Positions 1 through 12,682 of a stretch of 64,000 nucleotides of DNA are shown piece after piece. A program made the translations under genes and the position numbers. Position 1 is the stretch's first letter, and every line of letters begins with the position of its first letter. Source of the stretch: Rotaria sordida (taxonomy: Eukaryota; Rotifera; Eurotatoria; Philodinida; Philodinidae). The stretch is taken from the NCBI GenBank assembly GCA_905250125.1, contig CAJNOL010001008.1, positions 23,346 through 87,345 of the forward strand. The letters are read 5' to 3'. The notes under the pieces were generated by a model, which was given only the letters and a program-made list of their open reading frames with translations, ran no database searches and was not told where the DNA came from.

Positions 1-781
1 TATTTTAGCGTCTTAGTTCTGGTGGAGCGATAAAATCTTGTCCTATCGTTATATCATTGGGTTAAATTCCGTACACATTAACAGCTAAATTTCGATAAAG
101 GCTTATTAATAGAGTTCAGGGCTTCTAAAAACCTGAAACCATTAAAATCATCAAATAGATACAAAAAATTGATATCTATTTTTAGAAATTTTCACTGTTG
201 AGATTAAAAATGCCACATATTTCAATACTTAAGCAAAACAATAATATACATATATACTGAAATGTTTAATCTCAAGAATGAAAACATGAAGATTTCTCGA
301 CATAGATGTAAGAATTTTTGTATCTATCTGATGATTTAATGGTTCCAGTTTTTTGGAATTGTTGAACTCTTCGGTAAAAATCACGAATGCAATGTTTTTC
401 CTTGTGAATAAACAGTTTCACACAGAATTCTTATTCGAATGATCAAGAGTAATCTGCTGATGAAGCCTGTTGACTTGGAAATTTCTAAGCCCGGACTCGT
501 TCAACAGAAAGTTTTTTAGTTCACGATAGTGGCGAAGTTGACCTAGAGATCGAATTATCTTGATAAGTCCAATATGAGTTTGATAGGCATTCAATACCTG
601 GAGATGTTTCTTCATCAAAATTGCTTCAAACCGACTCAGATTCAGGTCTGTGATGAATTGGATGCGCTCTATTTTCCGATCTTCACGTTGGATAAAACAT
701 TAGACAAATTACTCATCTCTGATTTTATTATTCTTCTGAACGAGTCTTAAGGTTAGATTGAAAATTATTTTTTTCTCTTAG
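1..781. other. Intergenic or upstream sequence, no gene identified
   Basis: No convincing gene. A minus-strand open stretch at about 418-698 ends in a stop at 418 and shows no recognised domain. The 5' exons of the PARN-like gene that begins at 782 would be expected here, but I could not find the first catalytic Asp-x-Glu motif on the plus strand. Confidence 0.4.
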
Positions 782-2434
782 GAAAAGCCTATAATTGGAC
801 ATAATCTTCATATGGATATGCTACATATAATCAATCAATTTTTTACACCTATACCTTCTGTATGTATATTATATATTTTTATTTTCGTATATAATTCTCA
901 TTCTTATTTTAGTCTTATGATGATTATAAATCCATTGTTAAATCTTTATTTCCTAAGTAAATATATTTCATAATTAATTCATATTGATTTTCTTAATCAT
1001 TTTTTATTATTATTAAAGATTAATCGATACAAAAACAATTGCATCAACATCTATTTTTCAAGTAAAAATATTTTATTTTAATCATGTTAAAAAAAAATAT
1101 ATGACATCTATTTTAATTATTAGAATATTATTTCAAATACAGCATTAAATGCTGTTTATAAAACAATTCGTGAACCATCATTTCCAGCATGTCGTTTTGG
1201 TATATACAACGATATGAATATTTTATATGTCTGTAATTTTGTTTTTTTTGTCCCTTCTAGAAACTGCTGATAATTTCCGGTATGCATTGGGTGAACATGA
1301 ACATACAGCTGGTTATGATGCTACTTGTACAGCTATTTGTATGGCTAAAATGATGGCATATATTGGTAGGAAAGAATAGAATAAAAATTTTATTTTTAAT
1401 TTATTTGAATTTTACTTTTTAGCTGAAAAAACTGATTTTAAACAAAATCCAATTGAACATCCATTAATTAATACATTTACTGGAAAGTAAGTTTGAAAAA
1501 AAAAATGTTTTCAATAAAATATTAAAAAAGAAAAATATTTTAGATTATTTTATATGCGTTCATTTGATCTAAAATATTCTGATCTACTTAATGATGATGG
1601 TAAATAAATAATATTTTATAATGAATAAATTTTAATATTTCTTTTGTTTTTTTTTTTTTTTTATTAAAGATTTACCTGATCGATCATGTGTTTTTTATGT
1701 AACTCATCCTCAAAAATGGTCAACAGGAAATATACGTGAATTTTTTTCTCAATGGAATCTTCTTTCATATGATCGATTTGATTTAACAACACATATTATT
1801 GCAGTATCATTAAAAAAAGATACAACAGAGACAAGTAAATATTCAAAAAAAAACAAAGCTACTAACACAATCCCTATAGGATTCAAATATGAAACATGAT
1901 GTAGTTACTATTGCTAATCACTAGGAGATTGTTTTATTCTATCTATTTTCGAGACATATTTCTTCAAAATATTTTTACTTAATTTAGTGTTAACAAAAAT
2001 GCGTGCAAATGATAAAAATATAATAATTACTCCTTATGCCGAATATAATCATATTGATCTTTCAACAATAAAAATTAAAGAACCTAATCATCTTTTTGAT
2101 ATTGATCCAAATAATAGAAAATCTAATAAACGAACTTATATTGATAAAGATGCAGTTACATCAACTCCAGAAATTACAACAATTACGACTGTAAGTTTGT
2201 TTGTTTTTTTTAGTTTAATTTCTAAAATGAAATTATTACTTTTTATTTATTATATAGACGATCGATATAATTTCTGATACAATTGAAAAACCAATACAAA
2301 TAACAAAAAGTTATAATGATCCATTATTAGATAATAAAAGAAGAAGTCCAACAATTGAACAATTAATTGAACAAAAAGAAAAAGCAAAAGGAATTAAAAA
2401 ACAAAAATTATTTGAATATGATGATGAATGGTAA
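782..2434 (+). CDS. PARN-like poly(A)-specific ribonuclease, 3' part (5' end not found)
   Basis: Poly(A)-specific 3' exoribonuclease of the DEDDh (CAF1/PARN) superfamily, expected to shorten mRNA and small-RNA tails. Ten exons join in phase with GT-AG introns: 782-859, 913-956, 1019-1061, 1124-1199, 1261-1365, 1423-1486, 1544-1599, 1670-1834, 1988-2190 and 2258-2434 (stop TAA), giving 336 codons. The first exon holds the family motif GHNLHMDMLH, the third holds LIDTK, and the fifth holds HTAGYDA with the conserved His and Asp. Exon 1670-1834 matches the PARN RNA-recognition domain (FYVTHPQKWSTGNIREFF). The C-terminus is lysine-rich. The N-terminal half of the nuclease, with the first acidic pair, is not visible upstream. 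Either those exons are too short for me to recognise or this copy is 5'-truncated. The family call is firm; completeness is not. Confidence 0.8.
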
Positions 2435-4508
2435 ACATTAATAAAAAAAAAATAATCTTGTTTTTGTATTTCGATGTATTTTTTTCATTAAATATAAAAC
2501 TCGATTGTTGTTCAATAATATAGACAACACAAAAGTCATTGAAGAAGCAAAGTCATATATTACTTGTTAATAATGAAAATTTTTTTTTGTTTATAAATTA
2601 CAATACTATCAATTTTAATTTAATGTCATATTTACATAACATTTGACATACATTTTAATCATACCTGAAAAAGAAAATTGTTGAATATTGACAACTGAAT
2701 AATGATGCATGATTTCATATGTTTCGGAAAATAGAGAATAAAAAGATCATAAAAAAAACCTTAGATAAACATATTTCATTCAAACTAACTGCTTTTCTGT
2801 TTATTCTTCTTGTAATCAAATCTTCACATATCCATGATAAGTTAGTAACAACTTTGTGTATGATATTTGTTTTTTATCTATAGGAGTTCGCACAAATTCC
2901 AGATGGATAACAAATAGTAGTTAAAATATAAATGCCTTTTCAATTGTCTAACTGCAATTTTCAATTTTCTGCAGATATCCAAGAATTCGTGTAAGTTTTT
3001 GTTCATCAAGACTAATCTAAAAAGTAACGGAGGTAACATCAATGAATAGAGAATTTTGTACTATGTGCTTTTACGATCTTTTTTTAAAGTTTCTAGTGCC
3101 ATGACGCATGTAAAAAAATGATTAACACCAACGCCTTGTAGTATTCGTGTATGCATTTCGAAAAAACGAATTTTCAAATGCAAGACTTGGTATAGGAAAT
3201 CGTCATTTTTGCATTGTGGGATGTAGAATTTAATCCTTAAGAAAATAGTGTAGCTGTTAAGTTAAAGGGTATTTGGCTAAAATGATTATAAAAAATGAAT
3301 GGAAGCGAATTTCAAAATTCTATTCGAACAAAAACTGTGTAGAGGCATTGACTTTTATTTGAGACCATCCCGAGATCTGTATCTCTTGTAATGACGAAGT
3401 TATTGTTCATCTCAATAATAAGACAACTTGTCTTTTTTAAGTTTTCTATTCTCAATTTGAATATAATCTATACGAAATAATAACAGATTCATCTCAATTT
3501 TGAAATTTAAAATCCAAAATGATTGATCAAAATCCAAGCTAGGACAATATTTCTTATGTTTTAGTTCGTTCAATTGTTTCTTATTCATTATTAATCGAAT
3601 TCATTCTCATTATTTATCAATGTTGAGTTTTCGAATATAATTTTTCAGTAAATTATATCATCTTCTGCTTATTTCTACATAATCCTTGAATGATACTTTA
3701 CTAGATAGCTAATCTTATGCAATGTATATGTTATTTCTATAACAACTAAACGACTTTCAACATTTGACTATTACTCTATTTTGATGACAAAAATTCGATT
3801 GTTGAAATGTTTTCGTCGTCAATTAAGCTCAACACAATAGTATCATTTAGAGTAGACCTTTCAAAAGCCTATCGAATAATATATAATTCAAAGTGGATCG
3901 CTACTTTTACAGCTCAATGGAAGGAAAATTTTGTCATAGCTATTCTGATAATGTATATACGAATGAATAGTGTCATCTAAACAACAATATATTGTTATAC
4001 TCCTATATCTCATTTTATATAGGAAAGAAAGAACTTTCATTTTATATACAAATCAAAATGAAAGAGTTGAATACGAGATGAAAAATTTGTGTCTACAAAA
4101 ATTGATCGATATGAATCCTAGTCGACAAATTTATATTAATACAAAAAAAAGCTTATTTTCTAAAAAGCATCAACACTCACGAACAAGCTAAACCGGTACC
4201 AAGAAAGAAGATTTAAGACGTTGTGAATAGACTGAAAATCATCACAAAGAAGTACATATTTCTCTGATATATGCAAGATATGAATTAGAAATTCTTTTTA
4301 AAATTAAAATTGTCACATTTACAGATTTCCAACAAAGTATATAAGAATTAATTCTGATCGAAAAGTTGACTTAAGATAAAAGAATTTTAATTTTAGCATA
4401 CGTCTACATTATTTGATAATGGGGTCAAAGCTAACATTCCGTTTACAAAAGTTCATTATTAAGCACTGAAATTTGCTTGAAATAGCTGATTAAGTAATAT
4501 CGTTTTAG
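2435..4508. other. Intergenic, no gene seen
   Basis: AT-rich sequence after the PARN-like gene. The short open frame near 3970-4191 has no recognisable domain and no splice partners, so it is not called as a gene. No repeat structure stands out before the inverted-repeat element. Confidence 0.4.
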
Positions 4509-5577
4509 TTCTAGACTGCTACCTTGGCATACTACCTTTAACTTTTCAAGGCCTACCTGAGAGTACTCTTTGTGACTTTTCAAGGACTACCTAGAGGTAC
4601 CATTTGTAACTTTTCAATAGCTACCTGGAGGGGGAGGGGAGGGAAAGACCCTTTGTAACTTTTCAAGGGCTACCTGAAGGTATTATTTGTAACTTTTCAA
4701 CTGCTATATTGACATTGTAGAAGTATTTTGTTTTTGAGAACCACTCCAATATGATGCATAATATTTTATAATGGATTAATGTTTCTGGAATAACGTGTTC
4801 ACTGATCTGGATCGTGAAAAATTTTGGACATGTTATTTAGAACATTTTATTAGTGTTTTAATGTAAAATATGCATGCTTTCTCAACTATGCAGGAAAGTA
4901 TATGAGTGTATAGGATGGAAGTATTACAAAATTACAGTAGATTTTATTCAGTTTTGCATCTTGATTAAGAATATTATATTATTTTTTGATTGAATGAAGT
5001 CGTATATAAACAAATGCTAAGTATTCGAAGGATGTCAAAATCTGGAAAAAAAGCCTTGGAGAAAAGGAACCAACAATTCATCGCATATTATATAGGGATT
5101 CTATGAACTCATGAACTTTAATGAAACCGATGGTTTTGACGTCCTCTGAATACTTTGCATTTATCTCTATGTCACTTCATCCAATAAAAGCATAATGTAA
5201 TATTCTTAATCAAGATGCAAAACTGAAACTAGCGATGTCTAATTGCAATAAAAATAAAATCTACTGTAATTTTGTAATACTTCCATCCTATACACTCATA
5301 TACTTTCCTGCATAGTTGAGAAAGCATGCATATTTTACATTAAAACACTAATAAAATGTTCTAAATAACATGTCCGAAATTTTTCATGATTCAGATCAGT
5401 GAACACGTTACTCCAGAAACATTAATCCATTATAAAATATTATGCATCATATTGGAATGGTTCTCAAAACAAAAAAAACTTCTATAATGTCAATATGGCA
5501 GCTGAAAAGTTATAGAGAGTACCCCCTTAGCAGCCCTTGAAAAATTAAAGGGAGTGTGCCAAGATAGCAGCCCAGAA
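4509..5577. mobile_element. Long inverted-repeat (foldback/MITE-like) element
   Basis: The two ends are imperfect inverted complements: the left starts TTCTAGACTGCTACCTTGGC and the reverse complement of the right starts TTCTGGGCTGCTATCTTGGC. Pairing continues inward for several hundred bases; for example TACTTCCATCCTATACACTC at 5279-5298 is the reverse complement of the stretch near 4908-4927. Arms run roughly 4509-4985 and 5190-5577. The left arm carries several extra imperfect copies of a unit containing AACTTTTCAAGGGCTACCTG at about 4535-4700, while the right arm has only one or two. TTTA lies on both sides (4504-4507 and 5578-5581) as a possible target duplication. No transposase frame is present. 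Confidence 0.75.
4535..4705 (+). repeat. Degenerate tandem repeat inside the left arm
   Basis: About four or five imperfect units of the form 'CTTTGTAACTTTTCAAGGG + CTACCTGAAGG' of roughly 35-60 bp follow one another. They explain why the left arm of the surrounding inverted-repeat element is longer than the right arm. Confidence 0.6.
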
Positions 5578-5581
5578 TTTA

Positions 5582-6943
5582 CATACAATATATGTATTAG
5601 AATTAAAAATAATACTAAATGAATGTTAACATGACATCTCTATTTTGCACCAAGTTGAAAACCTGCTTGAAAAAACAGACTTCCTTTTTTGCAATACTAT
5701 AAAGTTCTTGGTCATTATTCATACCGATCAGTTTTCGTTATCCCGGAAATTTTCGTGAAAACATTTCATAGTATGAACCGATAAAGGATATATAATATCG
5801 AATTTTGTGTCGGTCACGTACGGTCAAAATGAGGTCTAGCTGTCTAATTCGAACGATGATTGATTTCTGACATTCAAATTAGCTATTGGAGAAATAATAA
5901 ACTCAATTTTAAAAAGGTCTCAATTCCATCACTTCGTGACCTCTTCCCCTCCTGTTCCTTTATATTGAAATGATCTGTAGTTCAGAATAAAGATCTGAAA
6001 AATGATAAGTATCAAATAATCGCGAGAAAGAATAGGATAAAAAAAATAGATACCATTCTATTATCAATTTCAGATGGCTAGGATTAGATACAATCACTTT
6101 CCTTTTCTACATAGCATGTATATGTAGCTAATCATAAACTAACATGATGATGCATGATAAAGAAAAGTATTTAAGAAGAGTAAAACACCATTTGTACATA
6201 TATTTTACTTTAGATGAAAACAAGTGAAGTAAGTCAAAAAAGAAACGTTTGGACTTATTTTCATTCAAAGAAGAAAAAAAAATTGGAAAGCTTTGCAGCA
6301 GATTGTAAAACAACAATAAGAGATTTTTACTATAATTGTTTGTTCTCGTTCCTCTCCTTAGACAATTTATGATCGGTTTCTTCAAATCATTAATGGCAAC
6401 GACTCGTAAAACGGTATGACAGATTACGGTGAAGTTCATGTCTTCTCGTATATATTTGGTGTTTCTTAAACAAACGTTCATTCAATATAGATGATGCAAC
6501 TGTCACTCTGTACAAATATATTACATACAGAATTAATTATAATGGGTATGCTATCTCTTTTTTTTTGGTTGGAATCATCATTCTTTTTATTGTTATCTAA
6601 TAAAACTAAATACAAACATAAACGAGTTACAACAGTAACATCTGTCTATTACTCTCTTTCTCTTCTATTTGACAACGCTATTCATCAGATCATCTAACAA
6701 CTCTTTGAATGTCTTGGAGATATTTCAAAAAGTATTTAGATTATTTCAATTAATCAAATTCTATCTGATTAGTAAACCTAAAATATATCTAAGTTTTGAT
6801 TATTCAACTTGATCGAAATTTCTTTATAATAAACATAATATAAATGACTTACAATTACCGCCAAGATTAATTTGAAAAAAAAAAACCTTAGTAACTTCAC
6901 TCTATCTTTTGTTGCATTTTTTGTTAAACATACATATATATAT
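5582..6943. other. Intergenic, no gene seen
   Basis: Open frames on both strands (6128-6481 minus, 6491-6697 plus) are low-complexity, Phe/Leu/Ser/Tyr-rich translations of AT-rich DNA without domains. The 3' part may contain the promoter of the HMG-box gene; a poly-A-like tract sits just before its start. Confidence 0.35.
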
Positions 6944-9139
6944 ATGAACAATAGTATAATGCATCAAGTTTCAACAGAACAACAACAAACTACGGCTACT
7001 ATGTTAGATGAATATTGTCGATATTATTCAGATTTTAGTACAAAAAATAATTTTGTTTTTCTAATTTAAAAAAAAGATTCGATTTACTTATATATTCTAG
7101 GCAAAATATTGTATATCTATATAAGAAATTTTCATCCTCAACTTCATTTTGAATTTGAACAACTTCTCGATGCATCATATAATGTATGGCATCGTTTAAC
7201 TGATGATGAAAAAATTTCATTATCAACTTTTCTTGAAGAAATAAATCAAGAAAATAATCATGTAAGTATTAATTCGAAATAACAAACAAAAATCATATAA
7301 TCAAATTATCTTGATATATGTGAAATAGTTTTTACAATCAATTTGATTCATTTTTACTATAGAAAATTCGATGAAATTCACTTTAAATTTTGAGAGATTT
7401 CTCTCATGGAAAGACAATGAATAGTTTTTATTTCATATTATAGCTCTCAATAGATCTCTATAATATAGTGGCAATAGTAAAGTTGATAAGCACGTCAAAA
7501 ATCTACAGTGATAATCGATGTATTTTAACACTGTTAAGTTCTCTGACGAGAGAAGTCCTGCAACTGATAAGTCTGTTTTCAGTCAAGATTAGAATTGGAG
7601 TGATACTAAAGAGAAGACTCACACGCCAATCTACAGCCAGTATCATTGAAGCAACAATCATGTTGTTATCATATATAAGAGATGTATAAGACACGGTTTT
7701 ATTATCACTGTATCTCAGGATAGGAGTAACGAAAAGATCTGAAACTTTGACAACAAATTATTTTCGTTAAGGTCTGTCTCTGTACAAAAGGTTCAAGTTG
7801 AAATTCGAAAAAAAATATTTTAAAAATGCAATATCCCCACAGCAATAATTTAAGATCCTGAACTGTTTTCGAAATATTCATAGTTTATATTCGGGTTCTA
7901 CATAATGTACGTGGTCTCGATTTAAAAGCGATTTGTTAGAGAACTTAACAGTCTTAATACATCTTCCATTATTTATTTTTTTTTTAATTTAAGTACATGA
8001 TAGGCAATGAATATAAAAAAAGAGACATAGGTCGAATAAGCAAGGTCGTGATTGTTTTCGAATGAATAACCTCGTACAGTAAATAATTGTATATTCATTT
8101 GTCCGACACTTAATAATTGTACAGAAAAAAAAGGTTAAATACTGTCCTACTATCTTTCATGTTAAAATGTTATGTTATGGTTTTTTTTTACAACGACACA
8201 ATTGGCATGTAACGATTATATATAATTACTACAGAAAAGGTACAATTATCATCCATGATGAAAAAAAATAAAAGACGATAATTCATGCACTTCGAAAACA
8301 TATTAAAAATACAAATAAAGTGCATTGAATGAGGAAAGTGCAATAAAGTTTGATCAAGTACGATGATATACAAGTAAACTTATGTTGTCTCTTTAGAACG
8401 TACTTTCCTATTGAATAGAATCGTAAGAATGAATTTTTTCTTTATCGCATAGAGGCTTATTAGGAGTCATTAAGCATCCTATGATTAGTGATATTCTCTT
8501 ATACGTTATATCAACATAAATCAAATCCTCTTGACTGTCTACTTTCAATATTGATATGTATCAGTAAAATAATTTTATGCTGTTTTTATTTAAATTAAAC
8601 ATACATAGTTTATCATTATCTAATAGACTATATTATCATCATCGAAAATAAAAACATTCAATAATTTGATAAATTGTAATTCATTAACAACAAAATTAAA
8701 ATATTCAATAAATCATTCAAATCAAAAGAATGAAAAATTAAATTCTAAAACAATAGCATTAAATACTAGTTCATGTAAAACATTTAATTCAAAAAATAAG
8801 AAATTATTAATTAAAAAATCAATTTCAATTACACCATTTCATATTTATTTAAAAGATGAACGTCAAAAATTAATTAAAAAACATAGAAATATGTCAATAA
8901 ATGATATAAATAAACGTTTATCTGAACGTTGGAAAAAAATGTCTAATCGAATGAAACAAAACTATGAATATCGATCATATCTTGCTAAAAAACGTTTATA
9001 TAAAAAACAAGGTAAATTAATTCGATTAAAAAAACCTTCTTTTATTAAACGAATATCGTCAAAAACAAGACAAATAAGGAATAAAAAACAACAATTATCG
9101 AACATATTTCGATCAAATATTTCAATTCGAGCAAAATGA
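6944..9139 (+). CDS. HMG-box protein
   Basis: DNA-binding protein with one HMG box, probably a nuclear transcription or chromatin factor. Three exons join in phase: 6944-7037, 7101-7261 and 8627-9139 (stop TGA), giving about 255 residues. Exon 2 encodes an acidic and aromatic region with WHRLTDDEKISLSTFLEEIN. Exon 3 encodes a basic, Ser/Asn/Lys-rich protein whose HMG box lies at about residues 152-202, with ITPFHIYLKDERQ, the central SERWKKMS and KQNYEYRS. The tail after the box is very basic. The ATG at 6944 is chosen because it opens the frame that splices in phase. The second intron is 1,365 bp, far longer than neighbouring introns, and contains a dispersed repeat at about 7725-7935. The gene ends only 39 bp from the end of the kinase gene on the other strand. 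The box is clear; linkage to the first two exons is inferred from phase. Confidence 0.65.
7725..7935. repeat. Dispersed repeat copy in the long intron of the HMG-box gene
   Basis: The stretch shares blocks with the repeat at about 33880-34117, including AAGATCTGAAACTTT, the region around TCTGTCTCTGTACAAAA and the end GTCTCGATTTAAAAGCGA. It appears to be a diverged single copy of the same family. Confidence 0.5.
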
Positions 9140-9178
9140 ATTGTCTTTTTTTCTTTCTTTAATTAATAAATTAATTTA

Positions 9179-10432
9179 TCAATTGCTAAAAAAAGGATGT
9201 TGTAATAATTGTTCTGCAGTTGGACGAAGAATTGGATTTATTTGTAAGCATTGTTGTAATACTTCACGTAAATGATTATTAGTTGTAAATGGAATAATTG
9301 GATTTTGTGTTAGTCGTGCTATATAAGACATTTTATCATAATTATCTTGAACATGTTCAAATGGTCGATAACCAAAGACCATTTCAAATAAAAGAACACC
9401 TATGAAAAGAAAATAAAAACAAAAAACAAATTTTTTTTTGTAAAAAAAAAACCAATAAAAATGACAAACCAAGTGCCCAAATATCTGATGCTCGACCTTG
9501 ACGAGAATATTGACCATTTTGTATTTGACATACTTCAGGTGGCATATATTCTGGTGTACCTTTGAATATTTTAGTAGAATTTTAATAAAAAGAAAGATTA
9601 TTTAAATAATTCCACCTGCAAATGGTCTCAATACAGATTGTTGTGTATGTGATAAACGAAATGAAAGACCTAAATCAATAATACGAAGTTGACCACCATG
9701 TGTCATTATAAAATTTTCTGGTTTAATATCTAAAATAATAGTTTTGTTTATTTATTTATTTATTTATTTATGATTTAAAAATTGAATTACAATTTACCTG
9801 AATGAACAATTCCATATCGATGAAGTAAAGCAACAGCTTCGACCATTTGATACCAATAAAATTTTACTTGTGCATTTGTCATTTTTTTTTTATTAGGTGG
9901 TGCTTGTAGTGGTAACATAAAACGAAAATCATGTCCAGTTTCCATAACAATTTTACCTATTTGAGATTTTTTATCATATTCATGATTATAAACTCTTATA
10001 ACATATGGATTATGTGGTTGTAATTTAGTTAAATAACGTATTTCTTTAAAAAATATTCTTGAATGTTCATGACTATCATTTGAATCAAGATTTTGTACTA
10101 CTTTTATGGCTACAGATTGACCTGTTCGAGGATCATATGCAGCATAAACACGACTATGAAGTCCTTCACCAAGTAAACGAATAACGGTATATGGAATAGA
10201 ATTGACATAAATTGTTGTTGATTGTATTTTTAAATTTGTTAATGGAGGAGGTGAAGATGTAGGTACTATTGGATAATTATAACTTGGTGAAGCCGGTAAA
10301 GCTAAAATAAAATTTATTGTTTAGTTTTGTTCTTTTTTTGTTTTTGGTTTGAATATAAAATATCTTACTAGCATCACATGATGGCTTGCAATTGGCCGGA
10401 AATGGATGAAAAGCATAAGCGATTTTAATCAT
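9179..10432 (-). CDS. MPS1/TTK-like dual-specificity protein kinase
   Basis: Protein kinase closest by motif to the MPS1/TTK spindle-checkpoint group. Five exons on the minus strand join exactly in phase: 10432-10369, 10301-9798, 9729-9616, 9559-9470 and 9399-9179, encoding 330 residues. The glycine loop is at about residues 64-75 (LLGEGLHSRVYAAYD). The VAIK lysine is near residue 88. The catalytic loop IVHSDIKPENF has Asp near residue 190, with HSD in place of HRD as in TTK. The metal motif is DLG and not DFG near residue 208. The activation segment ends GTPEYMPPE, and the C-lobe has DIWALG and an arginine in LRPTAEQLLQHPFF. The N-terminus before the kinase is only about 55 residues, so the TPR module of animal MPS1 is absent. 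All catalytic residues needed for activity are present. Confidence 0.85.
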
Positions 10433-12682
10433 TTGATTATAGGTTCTTCTCTGTTATATGATGTCATACGACAAGTAAAACATGCCTATGTATAATAAAA
10501 TATATATATATTTTTGCTGTTCTCGTTTTTTTTATTTCTATGGATTCTTTTTCTTTCTCTTGTGAACCTTCAAATAAAAAGATTGTCGTTTTTTTTTCTT
10601 CCTCTCTTTTGTTAACACTCTCCTATAATATGTTAATTAATCGAGCATGAACTATTATATTCTGAACAAGATCAAGGTCATGGCTCTTTTCTTTACTTAT
10701 CAAAAAATGCCGTCGCATGTCTCTTACCTTTAACAATCTGAATGAGAATCTACAGATCGAATGATATACTGATTACCCATTGAGCTGCTTGTCGCCGTTA
10801 TTCATTCAAAATATAGTTATCAAGTATCCGCTTATGCGAATATATCATATACTTGTTGCATGCTTGATTGATGTTAGTGTCGTGTATGCAACTGAGCAAC
10901 TGCTGATGTACCGTTCGTTTTTCTTTTTCTTTTTCGTTTTCTTTTTCTACTGCATTCAATTTACGTAAGACGAAAGACATAGTATGTTGCGCGAATGAGA
11001 GCGAGTAGATATACACGCTTTGTAATGCTCAGAACAGATGCATTCAAACAAGTCGATGTCATAGTATTAATAATAGTGTTCAACAAAAAAACCTATATGT
11101 ATATATATAACCGAAATGATTCATATTCATCGTATAACAACCTCCTGTGAAGTAATCGTTCTCTTTAATTCATCATGCATTTTATTTATCAGAATAGGGC
11201 AAAAAAAAAATACATAAAAATATGTTGTTCAGAATCTATATATGGATGATTTTTTTTTGTATTGAGACCAAACGCGTTATAGATACGTACATGTCAGTTA
11301 ATCTTTCAACTATGATATATATATATTTCAGGTACATATCGTGTATCTTTCAAACAATTACTTTTACCATGATTATTTAAATTACGTTGGTATTAAATAG
11401 ATTGTTTATATTGATCACATTGTTCATGTGCAAGAATACCTTGTGGAGCTTTTCAATACATTTTTTTTTCATCTTGATCGCATTTACGTTTCTCATTGGT
11501 GGCTTCTATCTCTAAATTGCTTCAAGGTTTTTATGTATTGTTAACTGACAACGATGTCATTCATGATTTTCTGATAAAAGACTAGCAAAAAAAAAATTTT
11601 TTTTTTTGTTTTTATTATTCAATTGAAAAATAAAAACATACTCTTCTTTTATAATATTTAATAGTTTTTATTCATATTTTTGATCGAACATTTATTTAAG
11701 TAATTGTCATCGTTGTTCAATAAAATTTTTTTATTGACATACAATTTCTATTGCATGTAGAAAACGTTCTTGTCATTGTTCAGGTGACATGTCATGCAGA
11801 CCAATGAAAAAGTGTTTCGATTTTACAAATCATTAATTCAGTAGGTTTATTTCGAATCTAATTCTTTTTTATAGAAAAGAAAAGATCCTATTGGATAAGA
11901 TGACCATTCTGCTTTGACAAGCCAGCTATATCATGTTGTAGAGCAACTCGTGGTGCATCAAGCAACATATATGAATTTGTATTTTCATCAAATTTTAACG
12001 TTTTGCAAAGCCATACCCAAATTCTTAGTACACTTACTAGCTTCTGTAACCATTGTATGATGTTTTACACTCTTTGACACTACTCTTGAGAGCGAAAGTG
12101 ATCAACTATACCATTTTCTTAGGGATTGTGTGCCATCATGTTCTATAATGGCAAACCAATTTTTCGCTTTCAGACCTTGGAGTGTGGGTACTGGTGTTCT
12201 GTTGATACACGCCAACAGCCATACCCTTTTCTTTGCACTAAAAAAAATTCCATTACTAATATTTGTCTAGCTTTATTATGCATGATTTCCTTTGGCAGCT
12301 GATTTCATATAAGTTGTTGATCGTGGATAAAATTAGTTCAATCTTATATAGGTCAACAAAAATTTTCTTTAATATTCTGGTACAAACTGGTATGTTCTAA
12401 TTCAAATTTGGAGCTAATTTTGAGTTTGATTCGAGTTTAGTGCAGAAATGTCATAATATCCATAACTCGAGTATCGAGATTCACAACATAAATATTAGGA
12501 TATCTACTTAATGTATTAACGATATCCATATGCCACTAAATTAAGGGAGCCCCCTCAGAAAAAGCCAATTTTGTGATTTATAGCTAGTTAGATAGAGCAA
12601 AGTTTCTACTTCCGAATGCACTAATATAGAATAATAACGTTCTTCCTGAAAAATTTTAGTTTTTACGTTTCCGTGCATCCCA
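10433..12682. other. Intergenic with degraded coding remnants
   Basis: Mostly non-coding. Apart from the minus-strand remnants described separately near 11390-12010, only low-complexity open frames are seen. The divergent region just above 10432 probably holds the kinase promoter. Confidence 0.35.
11390..12010 (-). pseudogene. Decayed gene fragments of unknown family
   Basis: Three separated minus-strand stretches read like protein but are broken. One near 11890-12010 reads FDENTNSYMLLDAPRVALQH. One near 11745-11820 contains HDMSPEQ followed by TGA and QERFLHAIEIV. One near 11395-11520 contains TNEKRKCDQDEK and PQGILAHEQCDQYKQ with an internal stop. They lie in order on one strand, as remnants of one gene would. 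I do not recognise the family. Composition is less biased than in the surrounding spacer, which is the main support. Confidence 0.3.

Noticed and set aside
418..698. Minus-strand open frame upstream of the PARN-like gene
   Set aside because: Superficial likeness of a short piece to the region before the GHN motif of PARN, but it is on the opposite strand and lacks any domain or splice partner.
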